A stretch of DNA of 64,000 nucleotides from Micavibrio_A sp041655955. Its GTDB lineage: Bacteria; Pseudomonadota; Alphaproteobacteria; Micavibrionales; Micavibrionaceae. Both the position numbers and the translations under genes were made by a program. Positions 25,572-34,261 of the stretch are shown piece after piece (position 1 is the stretch's first letter; the number at the start of each line of letters is the position of its first letter). The stretch lies in the NCBI GenBank assembly GCA_041655955.1, contig JBBAEN010000001.1, forward strand, positions 806,001-870,000, given 5' to 3'. Below the pieces are notes generated by a model. It saw only the letters and a program-made list of their open reading frames with translations. It did not search any database and was not told the DNA's origin.

Positions 25572-26996
25572 TTATATCTTCCGGCGCGGCGGCGCGGGGA
25601 AGCCTTTCTGGAATTCCGGCCCCGCCGGAACACCGCCCGCAGGCGGCGCGGCCCCGTCCCCGCCCGTATAGTGCAGGCCGAGAATTTCCCCAAGGCGCGC
25701 GAAGGATTCGTCGATCGTGTTCGCCTCCTCCTTGCGCTGTTTCAAAAACTCCTCCAACGCCGGATAGCGCGCAATCGCCTCATCGACCTCCTTGTCCGTC
25801 CCCTTGCGGTAGGCGCCGAGGCGGATAAGTTCGGCCATGTCTTCATAGCGGCTGATAAGCTGTTTCGCCTTGGTCACGATAATCGTCTGCTCTTCGGTCA
25901 GACAGCGCGGCATCGCCCGTGATACGGATTTCAGGACGTTGATGGCGGGATAACGGCCCCGGCTCGCAATGTCGCGCTCCATCACGATATGCCCGTCAAC
26001 GATACCGCGCACGGCGTCGGAAATGGGTTCGTTCGTGTCGTCGCCTTCGACAAGGACGGTGAACAGCCCCGTAATATTCCCCTCGCCGACAACGCCCGGC
26101 CCCGCCCGCTCCAAAAGCCGCGCAAGCTCCCCGAACGTCGTCGGCGGATAGCCTTTCGATGTCGGCGGCTCACCGGCGGACAGGCCGATCTCGCGCTGCG
26201 CCATCGCAAAGCGCGTGACGGAATCGATAAGGCACAAAACCTCCCGCCCCCGCCCGCGGAAATATTCGGCGACGGCAAGCGTCATATAGGCCGCCTGCCT
26301 TCGCATCAAAGCCGGCTCGTCCCCCGTCGCGACAATCACGACCGAGCGGGCAAGCCCGTCCTCGCCAAGATCGTCCTCAAGAAATTCCTGAACCTCCCGC
26401 CCGCGTTCGCCGACAAGGCCGATGACGGAAATATCGGCCTCCGTATAACGGGCCATCATGGAAAGCGTCACGGATTTCCCGACCCCCGAACCTGCAAAAA
26501 TCCCCATCCGCTGCCCATGCACCGTGGACAGGAACGTATTCACCGCGCGCACGCCCAAATCGAGCTTGCCGCCGATCCGCTGCCGCGCATGGGCAGGCGG
26601 CGCCTTGTTCTTGAGCGGAATGGGCGTAGCCCCTTGCATCAACGGCCCCTTGCCGTCAATCGGGACGCCCAAAGCATTGATGACGCGGCCCAGCCAGCGC
26701 TCATCCGGATAGACAGCCGCCTCGAACCGCTGGATAACCGCGGGACAGCCAAGCCCCACCCCCTCCAGCGTGCCGAACGGCATCAAAAGCGCGCGGTTTT
26801 CGCGAAACCCGATAACCTCGCACGGGATATCCTTCTCCGGCCCGGGCCGCAGATGCACGACCGAACCGATGGCAAGCTCCTTGCCGAATCCCGCGATTTC
26901 CACCAAAAGCCCAAGCACCTTCACGACCGTTCCATTCAATTCGAACACGGGCAAGGGCTTGATTGTCGCAAGGGCTTTATCGGCGAGGCGTTCCAT
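25572..26996 (-). CDS. fliI: Flagellar export ATPase FliI
   Basis: FliI, 474 residues, is the cytoplasmic ATPase of flagellar type III export. The Walker A is GIFAGSGVGKSVTLSMMARY, followed by VIGLVGERGREVQEF and the Walker B region LCLIDSVTRFAMAQREIGLS. The beta-subunit-like signature GEPPTSKGYPPTTFGELARL is also present. It is divergent from ctrA and heads fliI-fliJ on the minus strand. The C-terminal tail is extended with Gly/Pro residues beyond the usual end. Confidence 0.96.
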   Translation of the reverse strand: MERLADKALATIKPLPVFELNGTVVKVLGLLVEIAGFGKELAIGSVVHLRPGPEKDIPCEVIGFRENRALLMPFGTLEGVGLGCPAVIQRFEAAVYPDERWLGRVINALGVPIDGKGPLMQGATPIPLKNKAPPAHARQRIGGKLDLGVRAVNTFLSTVHGQRMGIFAGSGVGKSVTLSMMARYTEADISVIGLVGERGREVQEFLEDDLGEDGLARSVVIVATGDEPALMRRQAAYMTLAVAEYFRGRGREVLCLIDSVTRFAMAQREIGLSAGEPPTSKGYPPTTFGELARLLERAGPGVVGEGNITGLFTVLVEGDDTNEPISDAVRGIVDGHIVMERDIASRGRYPAINVLKSVSRAMPRCLTEEQTIIVTKAKQLISRYEDMAELIRLGAYRKGTDKEVDEAIARYPALEEFLKQRKEEANTIDESFARLGEILGLHYTGGDGAAPPAGGVPAGPEFQKGFPAPPRRKI

Positions 26997-27106
26997 ATCT
27001 TTTAGTTTATACCTTTTAAGCGCCTCTTTTCGACGGATATTTCCGTTTCAGGCATTTTTAGTAATTATGAAAATTTATATTTTTCAACCACTTCCGTGAA
27101 AGCATT

Positions 27107-27154
27107 TTGTTAACCTTTTTAATCTATGTTAAGATTCTTATTAACGAATCTTAA
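27107..27154 (+). promoter_or_regulatory. ctrA promoter with paired GANTC sites and TTAA half-sites
   Basis: TTGTTA (27107-27112), a 17-nt spacer and TAAGAT (27130-27135) form a sigma-70-type promoter. TTAAGATTC (27129-27137) and GAATCTTAA (27146-27154) are a perfect 9-bp inverted repeat with an 8-nt spacer. It contains GATTC and GAATC, both GANTC methylation sites, the first overlapping the -10. TTAA occurs at 27110, 27119, 27129, 27141 and 27151, with spacings near but not equal to the CtrA N7 consensus. Confidence 0.6.
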
Positions 27155-27218
27155 AGCGTGGAACAGGATAGCTCCCGCTTGGGACAAACGGATAGAAGAT
27201 TAACAAAAGGGGTCAAAC

Positions 27219-27929
27219 ATGCGGGTTCTATTGGTAGAAGACGATAGCTCCACCGCCAAGAGCATCGAGCTGATGCTGAAAAGCGAAGGCTATGTCGTGG
27301 ACACAACCGATCTCGGCGAAGACGGGCTGGATCTGGGCAAACTTTATGATTACGACATCATCATCCTCGATCTGATGCTGCCCGACATGGACGGGTACGA
27401 GGTTTTGAAAAACCTCCGCGCCGCCAAGGTCGATACGCCCATCCTCATCCTTTCCGGCCTTGCCGAACTGGACAATAAAATCAAAGGGCTCGGCTTCGGC
27501 GCCGACGATTATCTGACGAAGCCTTTCGACAAGCGCGAACTGGTCGCCCGCATCCAGGCAATCGTCCGCCGCTCACAAGGCCACGCCCAATCGAAAATCA
27601 TTACCGGCCCCGTCGTCGTCAATCTCGACACGCGCACGGTCGAAGTCGAGGGTAAACCCATCCATCTTACCGGCAAGGAATACGGGATTATGGAGCTGCT
27701 TTCCTTGCGCAAAGGCACGACCCTGACCAAGGAAATGTTCCTGAACCATCTTTATGGCGGCATGGACGAACCGGAAGTGAAAATCATCGACGTTTTCATC
27801 TGCAAGCTCCGCAAGAAAATCGAAACGGCCACAGGCGGCGATTCCTTTATCGAAACTGTCTGGGGCCGCGGCTATGTGCTGCGCGATCCGGCGGAAAATG
27901 CCGACACCGCGCAAAAAGCGATGGCCTGA
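27219..27929 (+). CDS. ctrA: Cell-cycle master regulator CtrA
   Basis: CtrA, 236 residues, is an OmpR-family response regulator controlling replication, division and motility genes. The receiver holds D51 (IIILDLMLPDMDG), the acidic pair ED at 7-8, and the Lys in LTKPF. The winged helix contains the near-invariant CtrA stretch LLSLRKGTTLTKEMFLNHLY, then GGMDEPEVKIIDVFICKLRK. This last region is almost identical to Caulobacter CtrA. AAAAGGGG precedes the ATG. It is monocistronic: strong terminator downstream, regulated promoter upstream. Confidence 0.98.
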   Translation: MRVLLVEDDSSTAKSIELMLKSEGYVVDTTDLGEDGLDLGKLYDYDIIILDLMLPDMDGYEVLKNLRAAKVDTPILILSGLAELDNKIKGLGFGADDYLTKPFDKRELVARIQAIVRRSQGHAQSKIITGPVVVNLDTRTVEVEGKPIHLTGKEYGIMELLSLRKGTTLTKEMFLNHLYGGMDEPEVKIIDVFICKLRKKIETATGGDSFIETVWGRGYVLRDPAENADTAQKAMA

Positions 27930-27962
27930 GACTTTCACCAAAACCATCTCCTCCAAAGTTCC

Positions 27963-27993
27963 CCGTCCCCGCTTTTCGCGGGGATGGTTTTTT
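27963..27993 (+). terminator. Rho-independent terminator after ctrA
   Basis: CCGTCCCCGC (27963-27972) pairs with GCGGGGATGG (27978-27987, one G-U) around TTTTC and is followed by six T residues. Confidence 0.9.
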
Positions 27994-28047
27994 ATACGCC
28001 GCTTTTTCAAGGTGCGCGGGGCCGCCTTCCCTGTTAGCCTTCTCCGC

Positions 28048-28629
28048 ATGATGCATCATTTGCCCAATCTCCTGACCGTGTCGCGCATTATCCTGCTCCC
28101 CTTCCTGATCGGGCTGTTCTTCATTCCCGGCGCGGCGGCGGCATGGACGGCCCTTGCGATTTATACTTTCTGCGCGGTTACGGATTTCCTCGACGGCTAT
28201 ATCGCCCGCAAATATGGCAGCACATCGGGATTCGGCGCGTTTCTCGACCCTATCTCCGATAAAATTATGGTCGCATCGCTCCTGATGGCGCTTGCGACAT
28301 TCGACAGGCTGGACGGGGTCTGGATGATTCCGGCCATTATCATCCTTGCCCGCGAATTCCTGATTTCGGGCCTGCGCGAATATCTCGGCCCGCAAAATAT
28401 CAAGGTTCCCGTATCGAGGCTCGCCAAATGGAAGACGGGATTCCAGATGACCTCGCTCGGCTTCCTCATCATGGGCGGCTATGGCGACAAGACGATGCAA
28501 ACTGTTTTCGGCTTCCTTGTCCCGGATATAAGCACGCTCGCCACGGGCCAGATCCTTCTCTCCGTCGCCGCCGTCATCACCATTATTACGGGCTGGAATT
28601 ACCTGAAAGCCGGCATAAAACACATCTAA
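28048..28629 (+). CDS. pgsA: CDP-diacylglycerol-glycerol-3-phosphate phosphatidyltransferase
   Basis: PgsA makes phosphatidylglycerol phosphate in the inner membrane. The CDP-alcohol phosphatidyltransferase motif D-G-x2-A-R-x8-G-x3-D-x3-D is complete (LDGYIARKYGSTSGFGAFLD then PISDK). Five or six hydrophobic segments span 193 residues, the usual size. I start at ATG 28048 (MMHHLPNLLTVSRIILLPFL); longer in-frame extensions run back into the ctrA terminator region and are rejected. Confidence 0.92.
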   Translation: MMHHLPNLLTVSRIILLPFLIGLFFIPGAAAAWTALAIYTFCAVTDFLDGYIARKYGSTSGFGAFLDPISDKIMVASLLMALATFDRLDGVWMIPAIIILAREFLISGLREYLGPQNIKVPVSRLAKWKTGFQMTSLGFLIMGGYGDKTMQTVFGFLVPDISTLATGQILLSVAAVITIITGWNYLKAGIKHI

Positions 28630-28705
28630 ACCCCTGTTAAAGGCGCTGTAAAACCCCGCATTGAGGCGTGACTTTACGCGGAAGGCGGTTATAACTATTG
28701 CTTAA

Positions 28706-29779
28706 ATGACGGACATTCTTTTCACCCTCGCTAGATCCATGCTCTTTCGCATGGATGCGGAAAACGCCCATGCGCTGACGCTCAAAGGATTAAAGAGCGG
28801 CCTTGCCCCCTCTACGCGGCGCGTCGATGATCCCCGCCTGAAAGTCACGCTCTGGGACAGGAGTTTCCCGAACCCTCTCGGCCTTGCCGCCGGTTTCGAC
28901 AAGAACGCCGATGTCGTCGGGCCGATGCTGAAAACGGGGCTTGGCTTTGTCGAGGCCGGAACCGTGACGCCGCGCCCGCAGGACGGGAACCCGCGCCCGC
29001 GCATCTTCAGGAGCCAGCGCCACGGGGCCGTTATCAACCGCATGGGATTCCCCAATAAGGGCGCGGATCATTTCCGCCATAATATCGAACGGTTTTTTGA
29101 ATCGAAACCGAGGCCGCCCGGCATGATCGGCATCAATATCGGCATGAACAAGGGTGCGGACGATCCGGCAAAGGATTATTGCATGCTGGTGCGCACGCTC
29201 GGCCCCTATGCGGACTATCTGGCGGTGAATATCTCCTCCCCCAACACGCCGGGGCTGCGCAATCTTCAGGCAAGCGAAAATCTCGCGCCGCTTCTGGCAC
29301 GCCTTCTGGACGAACGGGCCAAGACATGCGGCAAAACCGCGCCGCCGCTCCTTGTCAAACTCGCCCCCGATCTGGACGCGGCGCAGTTGGAAGACATTGC
29401 CGCCTGCCTCATGGAATCGCGCGTTGACGGCGTTATTCTCGGCAACACGACGCTGGATCGGCCCGATTATCTTCCCGCCCCTTTCCACGGCGAACAAGGG
29501 GGCCTCAGCGGCAGGCCGCTTGCCGGAAAATCGACACAAATCATCCGTAGCTTCTACAAACTGACGGATGGCCGGCTCCCCATCATCGGCGCGGGCGGCA
29601 TCGCGTCGGCGCAGGACGCCTATGAAAAAATCCGCAGCGGGGCGAGCCTCCTGCAACTCTACACCGCCCTTGTTTTTCAAGGGCCGGCATTGATCGAAGA
29701 GATATTAAAGGGGCTTTGCGCCCTTTTGGAAAAAGACGGCCTCGGCCATATTTCACAAGCGACAGGATTAGACGCATGA
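28706..29779 (+). CDS. pyrD: Dihydroorotate dehydrogenase (quinone), class 2
   Basis: PyrD, 357 residues, oxidises dihydroorotate to orotate with quinone as acceptor at the inner membrane. Class 2 features are the N-terminal membrane-associating helices, NPLGLAAGFDKNADVVGPML, VEAGTVTPRPQDGNPRPRIF, and the catalytic Ser region NISSPNTPGLRNLQ. FMN-binding parts include LPIIGAGGIASAQDAYEKI. Its stop overlaps the yejA start (ATGA), so the two genes are translationally coupled despite unrelated roles. Confidence 0.96.
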   Translation: MTDILFTLARSMLFRMDAENAHALTLKGLKSGLAPSTRRVDDPRLKVTLWDRSFPNPLGLAAGFDKNADVVGPMLKTGLGFVEAGTVTPRPQDGNPRPRIFRSQRHGAVINRMGFPNKGADHFRHNIERFFESKPRPPGMIGINIGMNKGADDPAKDYCMLVRTLGPYADYLAVNISSPNTPGLRNLQASENLAPLLARLLDERAKTCGKTAPPLLVKLAPDLDAAQLEDIAACLMESRVDGVILGNTTLDRPDYLPAPFHGEQGGLSGRPLAGKSTQIIRSFYKLTDGRLPIIGAGGIASAQDAYEKIRSGASLLQLYTALVFQGPALIEEILKGLCALLEKDGLGHISQATGLDA

Positions 29780-31617
29780 AACAGAAATTCCCCCACCTTC
29801 TCCTCACCCTTTTCGCCCTGCTGGCGGCCTTGCCCTTCGCGGCCCCGGCAGGCGCGCAAACGGCGACGCCCAAACCTGCCGTTTCCATGCATGGCGACGT
29901 AAAATACGCGCCCGGCTTCACGCATTTCGACTATGTGAATCCTGACGCCCCCAAAGGCGGCGCCTTAAAGCTCCACGCCATCGGCACGTTCGATTCCCTG
30001 AACCCCTTCGTTACCAAGGGAACGCCCGCAAGCCTTTTATCCTTCCTCGGACAAAGCCTTGTCTATGACTCGCTGATGGAACAAAGCAACGACGAGCCGT
30101 TTTCCATGTACGGGCTTCTGGCGGAAACGATCGAGCTGCCGGAAGATAATTCATGGGTCGCCTTTAATTTGCGCAAAGAGGCCAGCTTTGCGGACGGCAA
30201 GTCCGTCACGGCGGACGATGTCGTCTGGACGTTCAATACGATGATGGAAAAAGGATCGCCGTTTTTCAAAGCCTATTACGGCGATGTGAGCGAAGTTAAG
30301 GCGACTTCGCCCACCCGCGTCATTTTCAAATTCGCCCATAACGACAATGCCGAATTGCCGCTCATTCTGGCGCAGCTTGCGATCCTCCCCAAACATTACT
30401 GGACGCAGGAAGGCAAGAACCGCGATATCGGCGCGTCCTCCCTCATCCGCCCTTTGGGAAGCGGCGCCTATAAGGTCGGCGCTATCGCGGCGGGCCGTTC
30501 GATCGAATATATCCGCGATCCCGCCTATTGGGGCAAGGATCTGCCGGTCAATAAAGGCCGTTTCAATTTTGATCGCATCATCGTCGATTACTACAAAGAC
30601 AATAACGTCGCGCTCGAAGCCTTCCTTGCGGGGCAATATGATTACAGGCTGGAAAACACGGCCAAGCTCTGGAACACCGCCTATGAATCCCCCGCCCTGC
30701 GCGACGGGCGCATCGTCAAGGAAGCCGTCACCCACGGACGGCCCGCGGGGATGCAGGGTTTCATCTATAATATCCGCCGCCCCGTCTTCGCCGACAAGGC
30801 CGTGCGCAAGGCGCTTGATTACGCGTTCGATTTCGAATGGTCGAACCGGCAATTCGCCTATGGCGATTACAAACGCACCAACAGCTATTTCGAAAACTCG
30901 GATCTCGCCGCGCCCGAAGGCCCGCCAACGGGGCGCGAACTTGAAATCCTCGAAAACTACCGCGGCAAGATCCCGGATGAAGTCTATACAGAGCGCTACA
31001 AAGCCCCCGTCACGGACGGCAAGGGCAATAACCGGAACAACCTGCGCATAGCCGCATCCCTTCTGGACGAAGCCGGATGGAAGCTCGGCAAGGACGGTAT
31101 CCGCGTCAATGACAAGGGACAAAAACTCTCCTTCCAGATCATTGATTCCAACCCGATGTTCGAACGCTGGGTTCTCCCCTTTATCGCCAACCTGAAGCGT
31201 ATCGGCGTCGAAGCAAGTTTTCGCACCGTCGATCCGGCGCAATATCTGAACCTCATGAACGAATTTGATTTCGACATGACGATTCTACCGATCGGGCAAT
31301 CAAGTTCGCCGGGCAATGAACAGCGCGATTTCTGGGGTTCGGAAAAAGCCGGCATGGCAGGCTCGCGCAATTATATCGGCATCGAGGATCCGGTCATCGA
31401 CGACCTGATTGAAAAAATCATCCGCGCCGCCGATCGCGACGAACTTGTTGCATACACGCGTGCGCTCGATCGTATCCTTCTCGCCGGCCATTACGTGATT
31501 CCGCACTGGCATTCCGACCATTTCAACCTTGCCTATTGGCGCAAGATCGTGCGGCCTGAAACCCTCTCGCCGCTTACGCCAGCGGTGACGGACACATGGT
31601 GGGCGCGGCAGGATTAA
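29776..31617 (+). CDS. yejA: Peptide ABC transporter substrate-binding protein (YejA-like)
   Basis: This 613-residue periplasmic solute-binding protein (SBP family 5) has a signal peptide with cleavage after AGA near residue 25. MHGDVKYAPGFTHFDYVNPD then APKGGALKLHAIGTFDSLNP is typical of YejA. Later NRQFAYGDYKRTNSYFENSD matches the family. It binds peptides for uptake through YejB/YejE/YejF, whose genes lie apart at 35356, 37101 and 44596. The start overlaps the pyrD stop. Its last 22 codons are duplicated at 20788-20853. Confidence 0.92.
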   Translation: MKQKFPHLLLTLFALLAALPFAAPAGAQTATPKPAVSMHGDVKYAPGFTHFDYVNPDAPKGGALKLHAIGTFDSLNPFVTKGTPASLLSFLGQSLVYDSLMEQSNDEPFSMYGLLAETIELPEDNSWVAFNLRKEASFADGKSVTADDVVWTFNTMMEKGSPFFKAYYGDVSEVKATSPTRVIFKFAHNDNAELPLILAQLAILPKHYWTQEGKNRDIGASSLIRPLGSGAYKVGAIAAGRSIEYIRDPAYWGKDLPVNKGRFNFDRIIVDYYKDNNVALEAFLAGQYDYRLENTAKLWNTAYESPALRDGRIVKEAVTHGRPAGMQGFIYNIRRPVFADKAVRKALDYAFDFEWSNRQFAYGDYKRTNSYFENSDLAAPEGPPTGRELEILENYRGKIPDEVYTERYKAPVTDGKGNNRNNLRIAASLLDEAGWKLGKDGIRVNDKGQKLSFQIIDSNPMFERWVLPFIANLKRIGVEASFRTVDPAQYLNLMNEFDFDMTILPIGQSSSPGNEQRDFWGSEKAGMAGSRNYIGIEDPVIDDLIEKIIRAADRDELVAYTRALDRILLAGHYVIPHWHSDHFNLAYWRKIVRPETLSPLTPAVTDTWWARQD

Positions 31618-31680
31618 AGGAAAATCTCCCTTAAATCGGCCATTTCTAAAAAAGGCGAAGTCATGTAAGATGGCTTCATC

Positions 31681-32487
31681 ATGAAAACGGCCATTATCAT
31701 CCCCGCGCGATACGCCTCGACGCGCTTCCCCGGAAAACCGCTCGTCCAGCTTGGCGGGCAAAGCATGCTCTCGCGCGTCGCCGCAATCGCGCACGCCGCC
31801 GCAGAGAAATTGAAAAACGTAACCGTTGCCGTTGCGACCGAAGACGAACGCATCGCCGATCACTGTAAGGAAATCGGCATCGAATGTGTTATGACCTCCG
31901 CCCACTGCAAGACCGGCTCCGACCGCGTCCTCGAAGCGGCGCAGCAGATGGGCGGCCATTTCGATTTCGTTCTGGGCTTGCAGGGCGACGCGCCCTTCAC
32001 CCCTGTCGCGGCGCCGCTCAAGATAGTTGAAACCTTTATCGGCGCGCCGGATTCCGAAGTGATAACGCCCGTCGTCCGCCTGCGCTGGGACGAGCTTGAC
32101 GCGCTGCGCGAAAGCAAAAAGACGACGCCTTTCAGCGGCACGACATGCGTTATCGATCCGAAAGGCCGGGCCTTGTGGTTTTCAAAGAATATCCTTCCCG
32201 CAATCCGCAAGGAAGACGATCTGCGCAAACGCGACAAATTCTCGCCCGTGTACCAGCATATCGGCCTATATGGCTTCCGGTTCGACATCTTGAAAAAATT
32301 CGTCACCCTTTCCGAAGGCCACTATGAAAAGCTCGAAGGGCTGGAACAATTGCGGCTTCTCGAAAACGGCATAGCGATCCAGACCGTGGCGATCGATGTC
32401 GATGCGGGCATGGCGCAGGCCGGCATCGATTCCCCCGAAGACGTCAAACGGGCGGAGGCCCTGTTAAAGACAGGCACAGCGCGATGA
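31681..32487 (+). CDS. kdsB: 3-deoxy-manno-octulosonate cytidylyltransferase
   Basis: KdsB activates KDO with CTP to give CMP-KDO for lipopolysaccharide core synthesis. The 268-residue protein has the nucleotidyltransferase start IIIPARYASTRFPGKPLVQL, then TSAHCKTGSDRVLEAAQQM and QGDAPFTP, matching the QGDEP motif with A for E. The C-terminal SPEDVKRAEALL is also characteristic. The E-to-A change is a small deviation. It overlaps the next small gene by 4 nt. Confidence 0.93.
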   Translation: MKTAIIIPARYASTRFPGKPLVQLGGQSMLSRVAAIAHAAAEKLKNVTVAVATEDERIADHCKEIGIECVMTSAHCKTGSDRVLEAAQQMGGHFDFVLGLQGDAPFTPVAAPLKIVETFIGAPDSEVITPVVRLRWDELDALRESKKTTPFSGTTCVIDPKGRALWFSKNILPAIRKEDDLRKRDKFSPVYQHIGLYGFRFDILKKFVTLSEGHYEKLEGLEQLRLLENGIAIQTVAIDVDAGMAQAGIDSPEDVKRAEALLKTGTAR

Positions 32488-32687
32488 ACGATGATATAAC
32501 ACCCGGCAAACTGCAACGCCTCTGGGGCAAGGTTCAATCTGACCTTTCCCTTGAAACGCGCGGGGAGATAGAAACCGAAATCCTGCTAAGATGCGGCTCC
32601 CGCCCGCTGGAAACCTTCCGGAAGGTGCGGAAACAGGAAGAAGATTATATCACGCGCATCCAGAACCGGATGCGCGGCCCCGTATAA
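32484..32687 (+). CDS. Small protein of unknown function coupled to kdsB
   Basis: This 67-residue, charged and probably helical protein (KLQRLWGKVQSDLSLETRGE, then KVRKQEEDYITRIQNRMRG) has no signal peptide or membrane segment. Its ATG overlaps the kdsB stop (ATGA), which argues for genuine translation. I do not recognise the family. Confidence 0.6.
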   Translation: MNDDITPGKLQRLWGKVQSDLSLETRGEIETEILLRCGSRPLETFRKVRKQEEDYITRIQNRMRGPV

Positions 32688-32710
32688 TCCACATAATCCG
32701 CCCTATAATC

Positions 32711-33541
32711 TTACGCCGCCTGATCCCATTGCGGCGCCCAGTCGGGATTGACGAGGCGGCCCGCAGGTGACGCCAGCGCGTGGATTTTCTTCATATCCTC
32801 ATCGCTCAATTCAAAATCAAAGATATTGAGGTTGTTTTTTATATTGTCCGGCGTCGCCGATTTCGGGATGGCGGCGACACTGTCTTGTTGCACCAGCCAG
32901 CGCAGCGTCACCTGCCCCGCGCTCTTGCCGTATTTCAGGCCGATTTCCTTTAAGGAAGCGTCGCCAATCGCCTTGCCACGCGCGACGGGCGAATAGGCCG
33001 TCACGGCCATCTTGTTCGCACGGGCGCATTCAAGCACAGGCTCTTGCGAAAGATAGGGGTGATATTCGACCTGGTTGTTGCATATCTTTCCGCCGGAAAC
33101 CTTGATCGCCTCTTCCGTCTGCGCGACCGTGAAATTGCTGACGCCGATGCGTTTCGCCTTGCCGGCATCAAGGGCCTTCATTACCTCTTCGACCATTTTG
33201 GCGACGGGCGTTTCGGGGAAAGGCCAGTGGACGAGAAGCAAGTCCACATAGTCCGTCTTCAGTTTTTTCAAGGATTCATCGACCGATTCCATCACGCGGT
33301 TTTCGGCGAAACGGTCGCGCCAGACTTTCGTCGTCAGGAAAATTTTGTCGCGGGTGACGCCGGATTGCGCGATGCCGTCCCCGACCTCCGCTTCATTTTC
33401 GTATATTTGCGCGGTATCGACATGGGTATAACCTTCGTTCAGGGCAAAATCGACTGCCTTCGCGGCGTCCGGCCCCGTCAATTTCCATGTGCCAAAACCA
33501 AGCGCGGGCATTTGCAGCCCCTGCAAATCAATAAATTTCAT
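32711..33541 (-). CDS. Aldo/keto reductase
   Basis: This 276-residue NADPH-dependent oxidoreductase of the AKR family resembles 2,5-diketo-D-gluconate reductases. The catalytic tetrad is visible: Asp in THVDTAQIYENEAEVG with its Tyr, Lys in IFLTTKVWRDRF, and His in LLLVHWPFPETP. VNPDWAPQWD ends the protein as is common in this subgroup. AAGGAGAATTTTT precedes the ATG. The substrate cannot be told from sequence. Confidence 0.9.
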   Translation of the reverse strand: MKFIDLQGLQMPALGFGTWKLTGPDAAKAVDFALNEGYTHVDTAQIYENEAEVGDGIAQSGVTRDKIFLTTKVWRDRFAENRVMESVDESLKKLKTDYVDLLLVHWPFPETPVAKMVEEVMKALDAGKAKRIGVSNFTVAQTEEAIKVSGGKICNNQVEYHPYLSQEPVLECARANKMAVTAYSPVARGKAIGDASLKEIGLKYGKSAGQVTLRWLVQQDSVAAIPKSATPDNIKNNLNIFDFELSDEDMKKIHALASPAGRLVNPDWAPQWDQAA

Positions 33542-33637
33542 AAAAATTCTCCTTATTCTTCAATCAGGCTTTAGAATTTAGGGCATCAGGCGCTTTTTTA
33601 AAGGGACAAGAACCATTATTTCTTATACCTAAAGACT

Positions 33638-34258
33638 ATGACGATTTTAATCATCGCCCGCCATGGAAATACGTTTGAAAAAGGCGAAACGCCCCGCCGC
33701 GTCGGCGCGCGCACCGATTTGCCGCTTACCGAAACAGGCCGCATACAGGCGCGGGCCATCGGCGCATGGCTGAAACAGCGCGGCCTTTATCCCGAAGCCG
33801 TTTACGCCTCGCAGCTCAAACGCACGATCGAAACGGCGGAACTGGCGCTGAAGGAAGCGGGCTATACAGAACCCGTCTATCAGCTCGAAATTTTCAACGA
33901 AATTGATTACGGCCCCGACGAAAATAAAAGAGAGGACGAGGTCATCGCCCGCATCGGCGCGGACGCTATCAAGGCGTGGGACGAAAACGCCACAGTGCCG
34001 GATAGCTGGAATTTCAACCCCGAAAGCTGCATCCAGAACTGGAAGGATTTCGCCCGCCATCTCGTCGAGGACGAACAGGATTGCGCCCTTGTCGTAACCT
34101 CGAACGGCATCGCCCGCTTCGCGCCGCATATTACGGGGGATTTCGGGGATTTCTCGCAAAACCACCCCTTAAAGATTTCCACCGGCGCTGTTTGTATCCT
34201 TGAATTTTCCAATGACCGCTGGACAGTCAAGGAATGGAACGTAAAGCCCGTTTCCTGA
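33638..34258 (+). CDS. Histidine phosphatase family protein with altered second His
   Basis: This 206-residue protein has the N-terminal catalytic RHGNT motif (IIARHGNTFEKGETP). It also has TETGRIQARAIG and the arginine-bearing ASQLKRTIETAE, all typical of the phosphoglycerate mutase-like fold. The second catalytic His, normally in a V-x-S-H-G context, reads VVTSNGIARF, so Asn replaces His. Activity may be lost or changed. The acidic residue EIDYG is kept. It could be a regulatory or pseudo-enzyme; an alignment shift is the main alternative. Confidence 0.75.
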   Translation: MTILIIARHGNTFEKGETPRRVGARTDLPLTETGRIQARAIGAWLKQRGLYPEAVYASQLKRTIETAELALKEAGYTEPVYQLEIFNEIDYGPDENKREDEVIARIGADAIKAWDENATVPDSWNFNPESCIQNWKDFARHLVEDEQDCALVVTSNGIARFAPHITGDFGDFSQNHPLKISTGAVCILEFSNDRWTVKEWNVKPVS

Positions 34259-34261
34259 TGT

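Noticed and set aside
31552..31617. The yejA tail and the 20788-20853 match as an insertion-sequence end
   Set aside because: The match ends at the stop codon and has no inverted repeats or transposase; it is a coding copy.
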